Shown: positions 1-8,840 of the stretch, piece by piece
Layout of the letters: every line of letters starts with the position of its first letter
Numbering within the stretch: the first letter of the stretch is position 1
Assembly: GCF_002209535.1 (NCBI RefSeq)
Contig: NZ_NJIG01000014.1
Location: forward strand, 85,905 to 149,904
Reading direction: 5' to 3'
Source: Achromobacter marplatensis
GTDB taxonomy: Bacteria > Pseudomonadota > Gammaproteobacteria > Burkholderiales > Burkholderiaceae_B
DNA length: 64,000 bases
The notes under the pieces: model-generated
The model's input: only the letters and a program-made list of their open reading frames with translations
Databases searched by the model: none
What the model was told of the DNA's origin: nothing
Position numbers and translations under genes: made by a program

Positions 1-104
1 ACGTGGGCAAGCCGCGATCGTACCCCTTTTCGCCTGGATGTCATCCCTGCGAGAATGCGGCGTAGGATATTTATTATTGACAAGCTGCACGCGAGGGAAT
101 GGAG

Positions 105-548
105 ATGTCGACCAACAAGCAATCATCGGTGCGTATCGCGTTGGGTACGTGGGACCGGCTGCGCGAAGATGCCTACTCGGTTCGCTACGAGGTGTTCGTC
201 GTCGAACAGCGAGTGCCTCCTGAGGTCGAGCTGGATGACGACGATGCCGTGTCAGTGCATGCCGTGGCGTACGGGCCTGACGGCACGCCGATGGGCACGG
301 GACGATTGCTGCCCGACGGCCATATCGGCCGCATGGCTGTGCATAAGAAGGCGCGCGGCATGGGGGTGGGCGGCCAATTGCTGGATGCGTTGATCGGGCA
401 AGGCCACGGCGACGGCCACCGCATGCTGGTGCTGCACGCGCAGACCCATGCCGCCGGGTTCTACGAAGCGCACGGCTTTACCGTGGAAGGCGAGGAATTC
501 GTCGAAGCCGGGATTCCGCACGTGGTGATGACCCGCGTGCTGAAGTAA
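105..548 (+). CDS. GNAT-family N-acetyltransferase
   Basis: Predicted acetyl-CoA-dependent acetyltransferase of unknown substrate, 147 aa, a single GNAT domain. The N-terminal part (VRYEVFVVEQ followed by an acidic DDDD stretch) is typical of the YjcF/ElaA-like branch. The acetyl-CoA pyrophosphate loop is seen as KKARGMGVGG at about residues 82-91, and a late AAGFYEAHGF segment matches motif B. I chose the ATG at 105 because GAGGGA (93-98) lies six bases upstream. An in-frame ATG at 99 has no spaced ribosome binding site. It is a single gene followed by a converging tRNA-Leu gene. The family is secure from motifs; the substrate cannot be read from sequence. Confidence 0.85.
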   Translation: MSTNKQSSVRIALGTWDRLREDAYSVRYEVFVVEQRVPPEVELDDDDAVSVHAVAYGPDGTPMGTGRLLPDGHIGRMAVHKKARGMGVGGQLLDALIGQGHGDGHRMLVLHAQTHAAGFYEAHGFTVEGEEFVEAGIPHVVMTRVLK

Positions 549-599
549 GGCGGCCAGGAGCCCCGGCGCTGCCGGGGCTGAAAAGACCGGGACGGAAAA

Positions 600-633
600 G
601 AAAAAAACCCCGGTCGTTTTCACGAACGGGGTT
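600..633 (-). terminator. Rho-independent terminator of tRNA-Leu copy 1
   Basis: On the minus strand AACCCCG pairs with CGGGGTT around a 14-base loop and is followed by a run of seven T. It lies about 40 bases past the 3' end of the tRNA-Leu gene at 675-759 and also faces the converging acetyltransferase gene. Confidence 0.8.
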
Positions 634-674
634 CTTCTTGGCGCATCACGACAGGTACCTCGTGATGTAATAAT

Positions 675-759
675 TGGTGCCCAGGAGAGGACTCGAACCT
701 CCACACCTTGCGGCACACGGACCTGAACCGTGCGCGTCTACCAATTCCGCCACCTGGGC
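675..759 (-). tRNA. tRNA-Leu (anticodon CAG), copy 1
   Basis: An 85-base class II tRNA read on the minus strand with the CCA end encoded. The acceptor stem GCCCAGG pairs with CCTGGGC. The anticodon stem CACGG/CCGTG encloses the loop TTCAGGT, so the anticodon is CAG, which reads CUG. A long variable arm (GTGCCGCAAGGTGT region) and the T loop GGTTCGAGTCC are present. The gene is identical to the copies at 1741 and 1929. Confidence 0.97.
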
Positions 760-821
760 GCTGGTGCTTCACTTGTTGCGTCGCTTTCGCTTCGTTTCTT
801 GGTCAGCAGCAGTGGAACGAG

Positions 822-850
822 ATTATGCATACTTTTTTTAAGGTGTGCAA
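822..850 (-). promoter_or_regulatory. Candidate promoter for tRNA-Leu copy 1
   Basis: Read on the minus strand: TTGCAC (850-845), a 17-base spacer, then CATAAT (827-822). Transcription would begin about 55 bases before the mature tRNA end at 759. The match to the sigma-70 consensus is moderate and the assignment is inferred from position. Confidence 0.4.
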
Positions 851-920
851 GTAATGGCGACTATTTTTCCTCTTTTTTGCATTTTTTTCGAGCGGCCAGC
901 TTTCGATATAGTGTCGCCCC

Positions 921-1532
921 ATGTCCCGTACCCTTTGCACGCGTTGCCTGCGTCCTGAATCGCACTGCCTGTGCGCGCTAATTCCTTCCTTGTCATGCCG
1001 CACGCGCGTCGTGGTCTTGCAGCATCCCAGCGAGGCGCGCCATGCGCTGAACACGGCCAGGTTGGCCGTCCTGGGGTTGGCGGGCGCGCGGCGCGTCGTA
1101 GGCGAATATTTCTCGCCGGCCGATTGGGCGGAGCCCGGTTACGCGCCCCGTCTGCTGTTTCCCGGTCCGGCGGCCGACATTTTGCATCCCGGATATGGGC
1201 AGGATCAGGACCTGCCGATCCAATTGATCGTGCCGGACGGCACCTGGGGGCACGCGCGCAAGCTGCTGCACATTAATCCTGAGTTGGCGGCGCTGCCGCG
1301 CGTGATGTTGCCGGCGGGGCTGACGACGCGGTATCGCGTGCGCCATGCGGACATTCCGGGCGCCTTATCCACGATCGAAGCCGTGACGCATGCCTTGAAT
1401 GCGCTGGAGGCGCCGATGAACGCCGATGCGTTGTTGCGGCCTTTCGAAGCCTTGATCGATGGCCAGATCGAAGGCATGGGCGAAGACCTGTATGCGCGCC
1501 ATCATCTGCAGCGCAAGGTGCCGTGGCGCTGA
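921..1532 (+). CDS. DTW-domain tRNA-uridine aminocarboxypropyltransferase family protein
   Basis: 203 aa member of the DTW-domain (TapT/YfiP) family, which transfers an aminocarboxypropyl group from S-adenosylmethionine to a uridine in tRNA. The N-terminus has a cysteine cluster (CTRC...CLC, residues 5-18) that resembles the zinc knuckle of the family. The signature appears as PDGTWGHARKLL at about 109-120, matching D-x-T-W, and a conserved LSTIEAV segment follows near 150. No clear ribosome binding site precedes the ATG. A TATAGT at 907-912 would place the transcript start almost at the ATG, so the mRNA may be nearly leaderless. It stands between tRNA-Leu genes on the opposite strand, which suits a tRNA-modifying role but does not prove a functional link. 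Confidence 0.8.
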   Translation: MSRTLCTRCLRPESHCLCALIPSLSCRTRVVVLQHPSEARHALNTARLAVLGLAGARRVVGEYFSPADWAEPGYAPRLLFPGPAADILHPGYGQDQDLPIQLIVPDGTWGHARKLLHINPELAALPRVMLPAGLTTRYRVRHADIPGALSTIEAVTHALNALEAPMNADALLRPFEALIDGQIEGMGEDLYARHHLQRKVPWR

Positions 1533-1649
1533 TGCCAGCGGTGGGGCGCCCCTGGCCTGGAAAATAACGGCAGGGCGCTCAACGATCAACGCGGGAAGAA
1601 GATGCGTTTAAAGGGCGGGGGATAAGGATCGGGACAAGGATAAGCGCGG

Positions 1650-1691
1650 AAAAAGCAAAAGCCCCGAACATCTTTCGATTTTCGGGGCTTT
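1650..1691 (-). terminator. Rho-independent terminator of the tRNA-Leu pair
   Basis: AAAGCCCCGAA (1658-1668) pairs with TTCGGGGCTTT (1681-1691), an 11-bp stem. On the minus strand it is followed by TTTTGCTTTTT. It ends the transcript carrying tRNA-Leu copies 3 and 2, about 50 bases downstream of copy 2. Confidence 0.8.
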
Positions 1692-1740
1692 CAGCCTTGC
1701 TATCAAAACCAGCATGCTGCTGATTCGACCTATATGCGGG

Positions 1741-1825
1741 TGGTGCCCAGGAGAGGACTCGAACCTCCACACCTTGCGGCACACGGACCTGAACCGTGCG
1801 CGTCTACCAATTCCGCCACCTGGGC
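1741..1825 (-). tRNA. tRNA-Leu (anticodon CAG), copy 2
   Basis: Identical in all 85 bases, including CCA, to the copies at 675 and 1929. It lies about 100 bases downstream of copy 3 on the same strand, so the two are probably processed from one precursor that ends at the terminator near 1650. Confidence 0.97.
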
Positions 1826-1928
1826 ACTGGGAAATACTTGCGTACTTCGCGTCTTGCTATTTTTACTGCTCTTTAATTTACTGCTTTCTTATCAAGCCAG
1901 CCCGAAAGCTGATTCGATTTAAATTCCG

Positions 1929-2013
1929 TGGTGCCCAGGAGAGGACTCGAACCTCCACACCTTGCGGCACACGGACCTGAACCGTGCGCGTCTACCAATT
2001 CCGCCACCTGGGC
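1929..2013 (-). tRNA. tRNA-Leu (anticodon CAG), copy 3
   Basis: Third identical 85-base copy with CAG anticodon, first in its minus-strand transcript. The 1533-2235 stretch holds only this tRNA, copy 2, their terminator, and the divergent promoter region of the RNase R gene. Confidence 0.97.
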
Positions 2014-2189
2014 ACTGAAAGATACTGTCAGAACTATGTGATACGCTGCCGCTCTAGTTGCTTTGTTTTTATTAAGGCCTGTACGTTGTTTCCAGCGTAC
2101 TTACTTAACTAAAACATGCGTCCCGAGCGCAGTTGGTTTTACAATGGGTCTTTCGACCCCTCTGACCATTTCTGCTTCAGTGTTCAGCC

Positions 2190-2218
2190 TTGGGCGAACC
2201 ACAGAAGCTGCGCATTAT
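2190..2218 (+). promoter_or_regulatory. Candidate promoter of the RNase R gene
   Basis: TTGGGC (2190-2195), a 17-base spacer, then CATTAT (2213-2218). It would start transcription about ten bases before the TTG start codon proposed for rnr, giving a very short leader. The hexamers match consensus only moderately. Confidence 0.3.
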
Positions 2219-2235
2219 ATACGGAAATTTCAGCT

Positions 2236-4701
2236 TTGGCAAAACGATCGAATAACGAATCGAAAAACAACAGATCAACACCCTTGCCCGAAGCGCCGCC
2301 GGACTTCGATCCTGATGTCCCGTCCCGTGAAGCCATTCTGACCGCGCTGCGTGCCGCGGGTTCGCCGTTGTCTCCGGTGGAATTGGCCGAGCGCATGGGC
2401 GTAGAGCGTGCCGCGACGATGGTCGGGTTCGAGCGCCGGCTTGGCGCCATGGAACGCGACGGGCAACTGATGCCCAACCGCAAGGGCGTGTTGCTGCTCG
2501 CGACCAAATTGGATTTTGTCGCCGGCAAGGTGCTGGGCCACCGCGACGGTTTCGGCTTCCTGCTGCGTGATGACGGCGGCCCGGACCTGTTCCTGTCGCC
2601 GCGCGAAATGCTCAAGGTGCTGCATGGCGACCGCGTGCTGGTCAAGCCGTCGGGCGAATACCGCGGCAAGCCGGAAGGCACCATCGTCGAAGTCATCGAA
2701 CGCCGCACCAACAAGCTGGTGGGCCGTTTCCTGCACGAGCATGGCCTGTCCATCGTCGTGCCCGAAGACCAGCGCATCAAGCACGACATCCTGATTCCGC
2801 CCAGCGACACCAACGGCGCCCAGCACGGGCAAGTGGTCGCGGTCGAGATCATGGAACAGCCCACGCGCCACACGCAGCCGCTGGGCCGCGTGGCCGAGGT
2901 GCTGGGCGAAATCGATGACCCCGGCATGGAAATCGAGATCGCGGTGCGCAAGTTCGACGTTCCCGTCGAATTCTCGGAAGCCGCCCGCAAGCAGGCCGCG
3001 CGCTTGCCGGACGTGGTGCGCAAGAGCGACCTGAAAGACCGCGTGGACTTGCGCGATGTGCCGCTGATCACCATCGATGGCGAAGACGCGCGCGACTTCG
3101 ACGATGCCGTCTATTGCGAACCCGTCGAACTGGGCACGGGCCAGCGCAAGCGCCCGGGTTGGCGTTTGCTGGTGGCCATTGCCGACGTCAGCCACTATGT
3201 GCGTCCGGGCGACGCCTTGGACGATGACGCGATCGAACGCGGCACCAGCGTCTACTTCCCGCGCCGCGTCATTCCGATGCTGCCCGAGACGCTGTCCAAT
3301 GGCTTGTGTTCGCTGAACCCCGACGTGGACCGCCTGGTGCTGGTCTGCGACATGGTGATTCCGGCTACCGGCGCCAAGGCCGGCACGGTAACGGCCTACC
3401 AGTTCTACAACGCGGTGATGCACTCGCATGCCCGCACCACCTACACGAACATCTGGGCGGCCTTGCAGCAGCCCGGCGGCCCGGCTGCCGCGGCGATGCG
3501 CGCCGTCATGCCGCAGGTCCAGCACCTGTACGAGCTGTTCCAGTTACTGGTGCAGGGCCGCAAGAAGCGCGGCGCCATTGATTTCGACACGGTCGAGACC
3601 AAGATCGTCTGCAACGAACTGGGCCGGATCGAACAGATCGTCCCGTCGGTGCGCAACGACGCCCACAAGCTGATCGAAGAATGCATGTTGGCCGCCAACA
3701 CTTGCGCGGCCGACTTCATGACGCGCAGCAAGCATCCTGGCCTGTACCGCATCCACGAAGGTCCCACCCCGGAACGCCTGCAGTCGCTGCGCGAATTCCT
3801 GCGTACGATGGGCCTGTCGATGGGCGGCGGCGAAACGCCTACCGCCAAGGATTACGGCGATTTCCTGGATACCGTGCGCGGCCGTCCCGATTACCAGCTG
3901 CTGCAGACCATGTGCCTGCGTTCCATGCAGCAGGCCGTCTACAGCCCGGACAACATGGGTCACTTCGGCCTGTCTTACCCGGGCTACAGCCACTTCACGT
4001 CGCCCATCCGCCGCTATCCCGACCTGCTGACGCATCGGGTGATCAAGGCCTTGCTGGCCGGGCAGCGCTATGTGCCGAGCCTGGACGACCAGGCGGTCGT
4101 CATCGGCCGCACGCAGAAGGAACACGAGCACGCCATCTGGGAAAAAATGGGCCTGGTGCTGTCGGCCAGCGAACGCCGCGCCGATGAGGCATCGCGCGAC
4201 GTCGAGGCCTGGCTCAAGTGCTGGTTCGTCAAGGAGCGCGTGGGCGAAGACTTCAGCGGCACCGTCACTGGCGTGGCCAGCTTCGGCATCTTTGTCACGC
4301 TGGATACGCTGCACGTCGAAGGGCTGGTGCACGTCTCCGAATTGGGCGGCGAGTACTTCCAGTTCAACGACGCCCTGCACGAACTGCGCGGTGAGCGCAC
4401 CGGCATGCGGTATCGCCTGACCGACAAGGTGCAGGTGCAAGTGGCGCGCGTGGATCTGGAAGCGCGCCGCATCGAATTCCGTCTGGTGCAAGGCACGAGT
4501 TTCGACGCGCTGCGCAAGGCGGCGGCCCGCGGGCCGGAAGAGCCGATGCGCCGCGTGAAGAAGGCGGCGGCTCCCAAGCCGGCGGCCCTGAAGGGACAGA
4601 CCGCCAAGGAGCGGCGCGCGGACGCCAAGAAGGCGGGCAAGCCGCCCAGGGCAGCCAAACGCGCCGCGCCGGCCAAGAAGGCGACGCACAAGCGGCACTG
4701 A
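2236..4701 (+). CDS. rnr: Ribonuclease R
   Basis: 3'-5' exoribonuclease of the RNB family that degrades structured RNA. Domains in order: an N-terminal winged-helix segment (SREAILTALRAAG...), two cold-shock domains, the RNB catalytic domain with the metal-binding DGEDARDFDDAVY at about residues 281-293, an S1 domain (GTVTGVASFGIFVTLDTLHVEG) and a lysine/alanine-rich tail. The open frame extends upstream to 2116, but those 40 residues look non-coding. I prefer the TTG at 2236 (LAKRSNNES...), giving 821 aa, close to E. coli RNase R (813 aa). There is no good Shine-Dalgarno. rlmB follows 142 bases later on the same strand, a pairing also known in enterobacteria. Confidence 0.93.
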   Translation: MAKRSNNESKNNRSTPLPEAPPDFDPDVPSREAILTALRAAGSPLSPVELAERMGVERAATMVGFERRLGAMERDGQLMPNRKGVLLLATKLDFVAGKVLGHRDGFGFLLRDDGGPDLFLSPREMLKVLHGDRVLVKPSGEYRGKPEGTIVEVIERRTNKLVGRFLHEHGLSIVVPEDQRIKHDILIPPSDTNGAQHGQVVAVEIMEQPTRHTQPLGRVAEVLGEIDDPGMEIEIAVRKFDVPVEFSEAARKQAARLPDVVRKSDLKDRVDLRDVPLITIDGEDARDFDDAVYCEPVELGTGQRKRPGWRLLVAIADVSHYVRPGDALDDDAIERGTSVYFPRRVIPMLPETLSNGLCSLNPDVDRLVLVCDMVIPATGAKAGTVTAYQFYNAVMHSHARTTYTNIWAALQQPGGPAAAAMRAVMPQVQHLYELFQLLVQGRKKRGAIDFDTVETKIVCNELGRIEQIVPSVRNDAHKLIEECMLAANTCAADFMTRSKHPGLYRIHEGPTPERLQSLREFLRTMGLSMGGGETPTAKDYGDFLDTVRGRPDYQLLQTMCLRSMQQAVYSPDNMGHFGLSYPGYSHFTSPIRRYPDLLTHRVIKALLAGQRYVPSLDDQAVVIGRTQKEHEHAIWEKMGLVLSASERRADEASRDVEAWLKCWFVKERVGEDFSGTVTGVASFGIFVTLDTLHVEGLVHVSELGGEYFQFNDALHELRGERTGMRYRLTDKVQVQVARVDLEARRIEFRLVQGTSFDALRKAAARGPEEPMRRVKKAAAPKPAALKGQTAKERRADAKKAGKPPRAAKRAAPAKKATHKRH

Positions 4702-4843
4702 TCTGCCCTGAATGCGCCCCGTTATGGCCAGTCCGTCTTAGGGCGGCGCGGCCATAAGGGGTAACATTGCGCTGATGGCCGGCTTGGTCCGGTGGCCCGC
4801 CCCCTTTGGGGCGGGTATTCGTTTATCTAAAGGTATTGCATTT

Positions 4844-5581
4844 ATGGCGTCGACCCAAGTTCTGGCCGGGTTTCACGCGGTTGTCGCGCGGCTGCGCCAC
4901 GCGCCCGAGTCGATCAAGGAAATCTATGTAGAGGCGTCGCGCCGCGACAAGCGGATGCAGACGTTCATCGAGCAAGCCGAAAAGGCGGGCTGCCGCCTGC
5001 ATCCGGTGCCGATGGAGCGCCTGGACGGCCTGTCGCGCGGCACCCGGCATCAAGGCGTGGTGGCCCTGGCCGACGAACGCCAGCTGGCGGTGGACGTGGA
5101 TGAGGTGCTCGACGTGATCGAGGGCCCGCCGCTGCTGCTGATCCTGGACGGCGTGACCGATCCCCACAATCTGGGCGCCTGCCTGCGCACCGCGGACGCC
5201 GCCGGCGTGCACGCCGTGATCGCGCCGCGCGACCGTGCCGTGGGCTTGAACGCCACGGTGCAGCGCGTGGCCTGCGGCGCCGCCGACACCGTGCCGTACG
5301 TGATGGTCACCAATCTGGCGCGCACGATGCGCAGCCTGAAGGACCGCGGCGTCTGGCTGGTCGGCACCGACGATCAGGCGACCGACAGCATGCACAAGAT
5401 CGATGCGCGCCAGCCGATGGCGTGGGTCATGGGGGCGGAGGGCGAGGGCATGCGCCGCCTGACGCGGGAAACCTGCGACCAACTGGTGAACATCCCCATG
5501 CTTGGTTCGGTGGAAAGCCTGAACGTCAGCGTGGCCAGCGCCGTCTGCCTGTACGAGACCGTGCGCCAGCGCCAATCCTGA
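4844..5581 (+). CDS. rlmB: 23S rRNA (guanosine-2251-2'-O)-methyltransferase
   Basis: SpoU-family SAM-dependent methyltransferase (245 aa) that methylates the 2'-OH of G2251 in the peptidyl-transferase region of 23S rRNA. The N-terminal substrate-binding domain starts [17 protein letters not shown]. The three SPOUT motifs are visible: [21 protein letters not shown], then [12 protein letters not shown], and [18 protein letters not shown] near the C-terminus, forming the trefoil knot. The ATG at 4844 is chosen for its position at the family N-terminus and for TAAAGG eleven bases upstream. The gene lies behind rnr, and both act on ribosomal or structured RNA. Confidence 0.95.
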   Translation: MASTQVLAGFHAVVARLRHAPESIKEIYVEASRRDKRMQTFIEQAEKAGCRLHPVPMERLDGLSRGTRHQGVVALADERQLAVDVDEVLDVIEGPPLLLILDGVTDPHNLGACLRTADAAGVHAVIAPRDRAVGLNATVQRVACGAADTVPYVMVTNLARTMRSLKDRGVWLVGTDDQATDSMHKIDARQPMAWVMGAEGEGMRRLTRETCDQLVNIPMLGSVESLNVSVASAVCLYETVRQRQS

Positions 5582-5632
5582 TTTTGCCCGACCCGACTTA
5601 TTCGTAGCTCTTCCTTTACGCGTCAGCCCATC

Positions 5633-6877
5633 ATGCACCAGAACGGCTTTACCACCACGATCCTCCATTCCGACCGCCAACAATCCGTCGAGCACGGAGC
5701 GGTGCACAAGCCCATGCACCCGTCGTCGGAGTTCGCCTATGACGACGCGCGCGAGCTGGCTGCGGTGTTCCAGGGCAAGGCGGGCTTCACTTACGCGCGC
5801 CAGGGTACGCCCACCACCACGGCGCTGGAAGCCAAGATCAACCACATGGAAGGCGGCAAGGGCACGGTCAGCTTCGCCACGGGGATGGCCGCGCTGTCGG
5901 CCATCTTCACGACGCTGCTGCGCCGGGGCGACCACCTGGTGTCCAGCCAGTTCGTGTTCGGCAACACCAACAGCCTGCTGGGCACGTTGCTTGAACTGGG
6001 CGTGGAGATCACCTTCGTGGACGCGACGGACTCGGCCCAGGTGCGCGCCGCAATCCAGCCCAACACGCGCATGGTCTTTACCGAGACGATCGCCAACCCG
6101 GGCACGCAGATTGCCGACCTGGCCGTCATCGGCGAGATCTGCCGTGAGAAGAACCTGGTCTACGTCGTGGACAACACGTTGACCTCGCCGTGGATGTTCC
6201 GCCCTTCGACGGTGGGTGCGTCGCTGGTCATGAATTCCTTGTCGAAGTACATCGGCGGCCATGGCAACGCGCTGGGCGGCTCGGTGACCGACACCGGTCT
6301 GTACGACTGGTCCGACTACTCCAACATCTATGACGCGTACCGCAAGGGCCCGTCCACTGGTTGGGGGCTGACGCAGATCAAGAAGAAGGGCTTGCGCGAC
6401 ATGGGCGGTACGCTGGCCGCCGAGCCCGCGCACCGGATCGCGGTGGGCGCCGAGACGCTGGCGCTGCGCATGGCCAAACACTGCGCCAACGCGCTGGCGC
6501 TGGCGCGTTTCCTGGAAGAGCACCCTGGCGTGGCCAAGGTGCACTATCCGGGCCTGGCAGGCCATCCGCAGCATGCGCGGGCGACGGCGCTGTTCGGCGC
6601 GCGCTTCGGCGGGCTGCTGGGTGTGGAACTGGCCGACGGCGTGGATTGCTTCGATTTCCTGAATCGCCTGCGCATCGTGCTGATGGCCACGCACCTGGGC
6701 GACACGCGCAGCCTAGCGCTGCCTGCGGCGCACACCATCTATTACGAGATGGGCGCCGAACGCCGCAAGCAGATGGGCATTGCCGACAGCCTCATCCGGG
6801 TATCGGTGGGCATCGAGGACGAGGCCGATTTGCTGGTTGATTTCGATCAGGCGCTGACCGGCTGCCTGAAGGGATAA
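5633..6877 (+). CDS. Cystathionine gamma-synthase family PLP-dependent enzyme
   Basis: 414 aa Cys/Met-metabolism PLP enzyme (fold type I). The family signature with the Schiff-base lysine is [11 protein letters not shown] near residue 205. The Asp that contacts the pyridine nitrogen lies in VVDNT near 180, and a substrate/phosphate-binding YARQGTPTT segment is near 58. Length and motifs fit cystathionine gamma-synthase, O-succinyl/O-acetylhomoserine sulfhydrylase or methionine gamma-lyase; these cannot be separated by eye. The sequence after the lysine ([16 protein letters not shown]) is characteristic of a betaproteobacterial subgroup annotated only as a cystathionine gamma-synthase family protein. 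It is a single gene 51 bases behind rlmB. Confidence 0.85.
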   Translation: MHQNGFTTTILHSDRQQSVEHGAVHKPMHPSSEFAYDDARELAAVFQGKAGFTYARQGTPTTTALEAKINHMEGGKGTVSFATGMAALSAIFTTLLRRGDHLVSSQFVFGNTNSLLGTLLELGVEITFVDATDSAQVRAAIQPNTRMVFTETIANPGTQIADLAVIGEICREKNLVYVVDNTLTSPWMFRPSTVGASLVMNSLSKYIGGHGNALGGSVTDTGLYDWSDYSNIYDAYRKGPSTGWGLTQIKKKGLRDMGGTLAAEPAHRIAVGAETLALRMAKHCANALALARFLEEHPGVAKVHYPGLAGHPQHARATALFGARFGGLLGVELADGVDCFDFLNRLRIVLMATHLGDTRSLALPAAHTIYYEMGAERRKQMGIADSLIRVSVGIEDEADLLVDFDQALTGCLKG

Positions 6878-6935
6878 TGCGGCAAGCGCAAGCCGGGCGC
6901 GAGGGCGCGCCGGCATTGCAATCGGGACGGTTCTC

Positions 6936-7616
6936 ATGCTTATACAGATCGCAGAAGTCTTCACGCCGCAAGAAGCGGCGGATATCCGGGCCAGGCTGGA
7001 CGCCGCCGACTGGGTGGACGGCAAGGTCACGGCGGGCTACCAGTCGGCCGAGGTCAAGCGCAACCGCCAGCTGCCCGAGCAGCACCCGCTTGCACAAGAA
7101 CTGGGCAACCTGATCCTGCAGCGATTGGCGGCGAACAACCTGTTCATGTCGGCCGCGTTGCCGCGCAAGATATTCCCCCCGCTATTCAACCGCTATGAGG
7201 GCGGCGAAGCCTTCGGCTATCACGTGGACAACGCGGTGCGCGGCATTACCGGCACGGCCGAGCGCGTGCGCACCGACCTGTCCGCCACGCTGTTCTTCTC
7301 CGAGCCCGATTCCTACGACGGCGGCGAACTCGTCATCGACGACACCTACGGGCCGCGGGCGGTAAAGCTGCCTGCAGGGCACATGGTGCTGTACCCGGGC
7401 ACGAGCCTGCACAAGGTGAATCCCGTCACGCGCGGGGCGCGCGTGAGTTCGTTTTTCTGGATGCAGAGCCTGGTGCGCGAAGACAGCCAGCGCGCCTTGT
7501 TGCTGGACATGGATGTGGCCATCCAGCGTCTGAACCAGGATGCCGCAGGGCATCCTTCCATCGTGCAGCTGACCGGCATTTATCACAATTTGCTGCGTCG
7601 TTGGGTTGATGTTTGA
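6936..7616 (+). CDS. piuC: Fe(II)/2-oxoglutarate-dependent PKHD-type hydroxylase (PiuC)
   Basis: 226 aa 2-oxoglutarate/Fe(II) dioxygenase of the PiuC/YbiX family, which is linked to iron uptake and usually sits beside TonB-dependent siderophore receptors. The jelly-roll iron ligands are visible as H-x-D in FGYHVDNAV (about residues 97-100) and the distal His in [10 protein letters not shown], followed by the 2-oxoglutarate arginine in [15 protein letters not shown] precedes the ATG by a few bases. No receptor is adjacent here, but tonB-exbB-exbD starts 1.2 kb downstream. Confidence 0.92.
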   Translation: MLIQIAEVFTPQEAADIRARLDAADWVDGKVTAGYQSAEVKRNRQLPEQHPLAQELGNLILQRLAANNLFMSAALPRKIFPPLFNRYEGGEAFGYHVDNAVRGITGTAERVRTDLSATLFFSEPDSYDGGELVIDDTYGPRAVKLPAGHMVLYPGTSLHKVNPVTRGARVSSFFWMQSLVREDSQRALLLDMDVAIQRLNQDAAGHPSIVQLTGIYHNLLRRWVDV

Positions 7617-7975
7617 TTCAGGCTTGAAACGATATCCGGACGGTGTCGCGCAAACACCGAAATGCGCGTTTTTGTATATTGCGAAATCAGCTAAAAGCTA
7701 GTATTGGCGCGGGTTGTGGTGAGGTTTTCGCTTGACAGCCGCGCCCCGCCAAGGCCTAATACATGTCTGCGTCGCTGACGGTTTGACGGCATCAAAGCCA
7801 TCAAAACCTAAGCGGCGCAGCAGTTTAAAAGTTGTGCTTTGCAGCGCAAGAAAAAAGTTTATCCACTGTCTGTTCGTCGTTTGTCGGGCCATGCGTTGGT
7901 TTGTGGCGTCCCATCTTGACAGTCATGAACCGCACGGCCTCGCCAGACTCAATACCTTGTGAGGGGTACACCTGA
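7617..7975. other. Gene-free leader region before hupB
   Basis: 359 bases without a credible gene. It has lower GC than its surroundings and carries one good promoter match (7732-7760) that would give the HU mRNA a leader of about 210 bases. A second TTGACA at 7916 has no matching -10 at a normal spacing. I see no riboswitch fold or repeat that I can name. Confidence 0.5.
7732..7760 (+). promoter_or_regulatory. Candidate sigma-70 promoter of hupB
   Basis: A perfect -35 TTGACA (7732-7737), a 17-base spacer and CCTAAT (7755-7760). A slightly different reading uses TAATAC with a 19-base spacer. Confidence 0.45.
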
Positions 7976-8248
7976 ATGAACAAAACCGAACTCATCGATC
8001 ACATCGCCAGCAAGGCCGATATCTCCAAGGCTGCCGCCGGTCGTTCGCTCGACGCCTTGATCGGTGCCGTCAAGACCACCCTGAAGAAGGGCGGTACGGT
8101 CACGCTGGTTGGCTTTGGCACGTTTGCCGTGTCGGCTCGCGCTGCTCGCACCGGCCGTAATCCGCGTACCGGCGAAACCATCAAGATCAAGAAGGCCAAG
8201 GTGCCGAAGTTCCGTCCGGGCAAGGCCCTGAAGGACGCCGTCAACTAA
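7976..8248 (+). CDS. hupB: DNA-binding protein HU
   Basis: 90 aa nucleoid protein of the HU/IHF family. It starts [18 protein letters not shown] and shows the family signature [21 protein letters not shown] (residues 46-66), with the DNA-inserting proline in GRNPRTGE. The C-terminal [16 protein letters not shown] is typical of HU-beta rather than of IHF. GAGGGG (7961-7966) is nine bases before the ATG. Followed by a tRNA-Val gene. Confidence 0.96.
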   Translation: MNKTELIDHIASKADISKAAAGRSLDALIGAVKTTLKKGGTVTLVGFGTFAVSARAARTGRNPRTGETIKIKKAKVPKFRPGKALKDAVN

Positions 8249-8417
8249 GGACGGCATGGCGGTCGCCGGGCATTGGTCCCAAGCGATTTGCCCACAACTA
8301 CGCGGTCCGGTATACTCCGGCCCGCGTATTGCTTTTGAGTACCCCGAGTTGGCAGTTTGCCTGGCACGAATCATCACATTGATGAGGAGTGGCAAGCAGC
8401 GATAAGCAGTCAGGATC

Positions 8418-8493
8418 GGGTGCTTAGCTCAGTTGGTAGAGCGGCGCCCTTACAAGGCGTAGGTCACAGGTTCGACCCCTGTAGCACCCACCA
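8418..8493 (+). tRNA. tRNA-Val (anticodon TAC)
   Basis: A 76-base tRNA with encoded CCA. The acceptor stem GGGTGCT pairs with AGCACCC, the D arm is AGCTCAGTTGGTAGAGC, and the anticodon loop CTTACAA gives anticodon TAC. The T arm is ACAGGTTCGACCCCTGT. It lies 170 bases behind hupB on the same strand. Confidence 0.97.
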
Positions 8494-8548
8494 AAAGCCC
8501 ACGCAGGCGGTTTGGATCCCCAAGGGTTCCCTTCCTGCCGCACACAAG

Positions 8549-8577
8549 ACCCGCACACGTCACCGTGGCGGGTTTTT
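8549..8577 (+). terminator. Rho-independent terminator after tRNA-Val
   Basis: ACCCGC pairs with GCGGGT around ACACGTCACCGTG, itself partly paired, and is followed by six T. It closes the tRNA-Val (or hupB-tRNA-Val) transcript. Confidence 0.75.
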
Positions 8578-8722
8578 TGTTTTCGGGCCCCCGTTTTCGC
8601 GTGCGGGCCGGCCCCGGTTGTCCCCGCCATTTCCGGGGCGTCAGATTTTTTCGTAAACGTTTTATGCATTCGGGATGGATGCGCGCCCAGGGGTGCTACG
8701 CTAGCCCAGACGAAATAGGACG

Positions 8723-8750
8723 TGCGAATCATTCGCATTTAAGATATTAT
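8723..8750 (+). promoter_or_regulatory. Fur box overlapping the tonB promoter
   Basis: TGCGAATCATTCGCA (8723-8737) is a perfect 7-1-7 palindrome of the type bound by Fur in Bordetella and relatives. TATTAT at 8745-8750 fits a -10 element, so a bound repressor would cover the -35 region. The tonB start is about 90 bases downstream. Confidence 0.7.
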
Positions 8751-8840
8751 GTTCGGCTTGTACCGGCCAACCGGCGTCACTTTTTCGTGTGCGTCTTCTC
8801 CCTGGCTGGCCGGATAAGTCAATGCACCCCTGGCTGATTC

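Noticed and set aside
1..98. A partial gene at the left edge.
   Set aside because: No frame with family similarity ends here. The stretch looks like the promoter region of the acetyltransferase gene.
7916..7945. A second TTGACA as hupB promoter.
   Set aside because: No -10 element at 16-18 bases.
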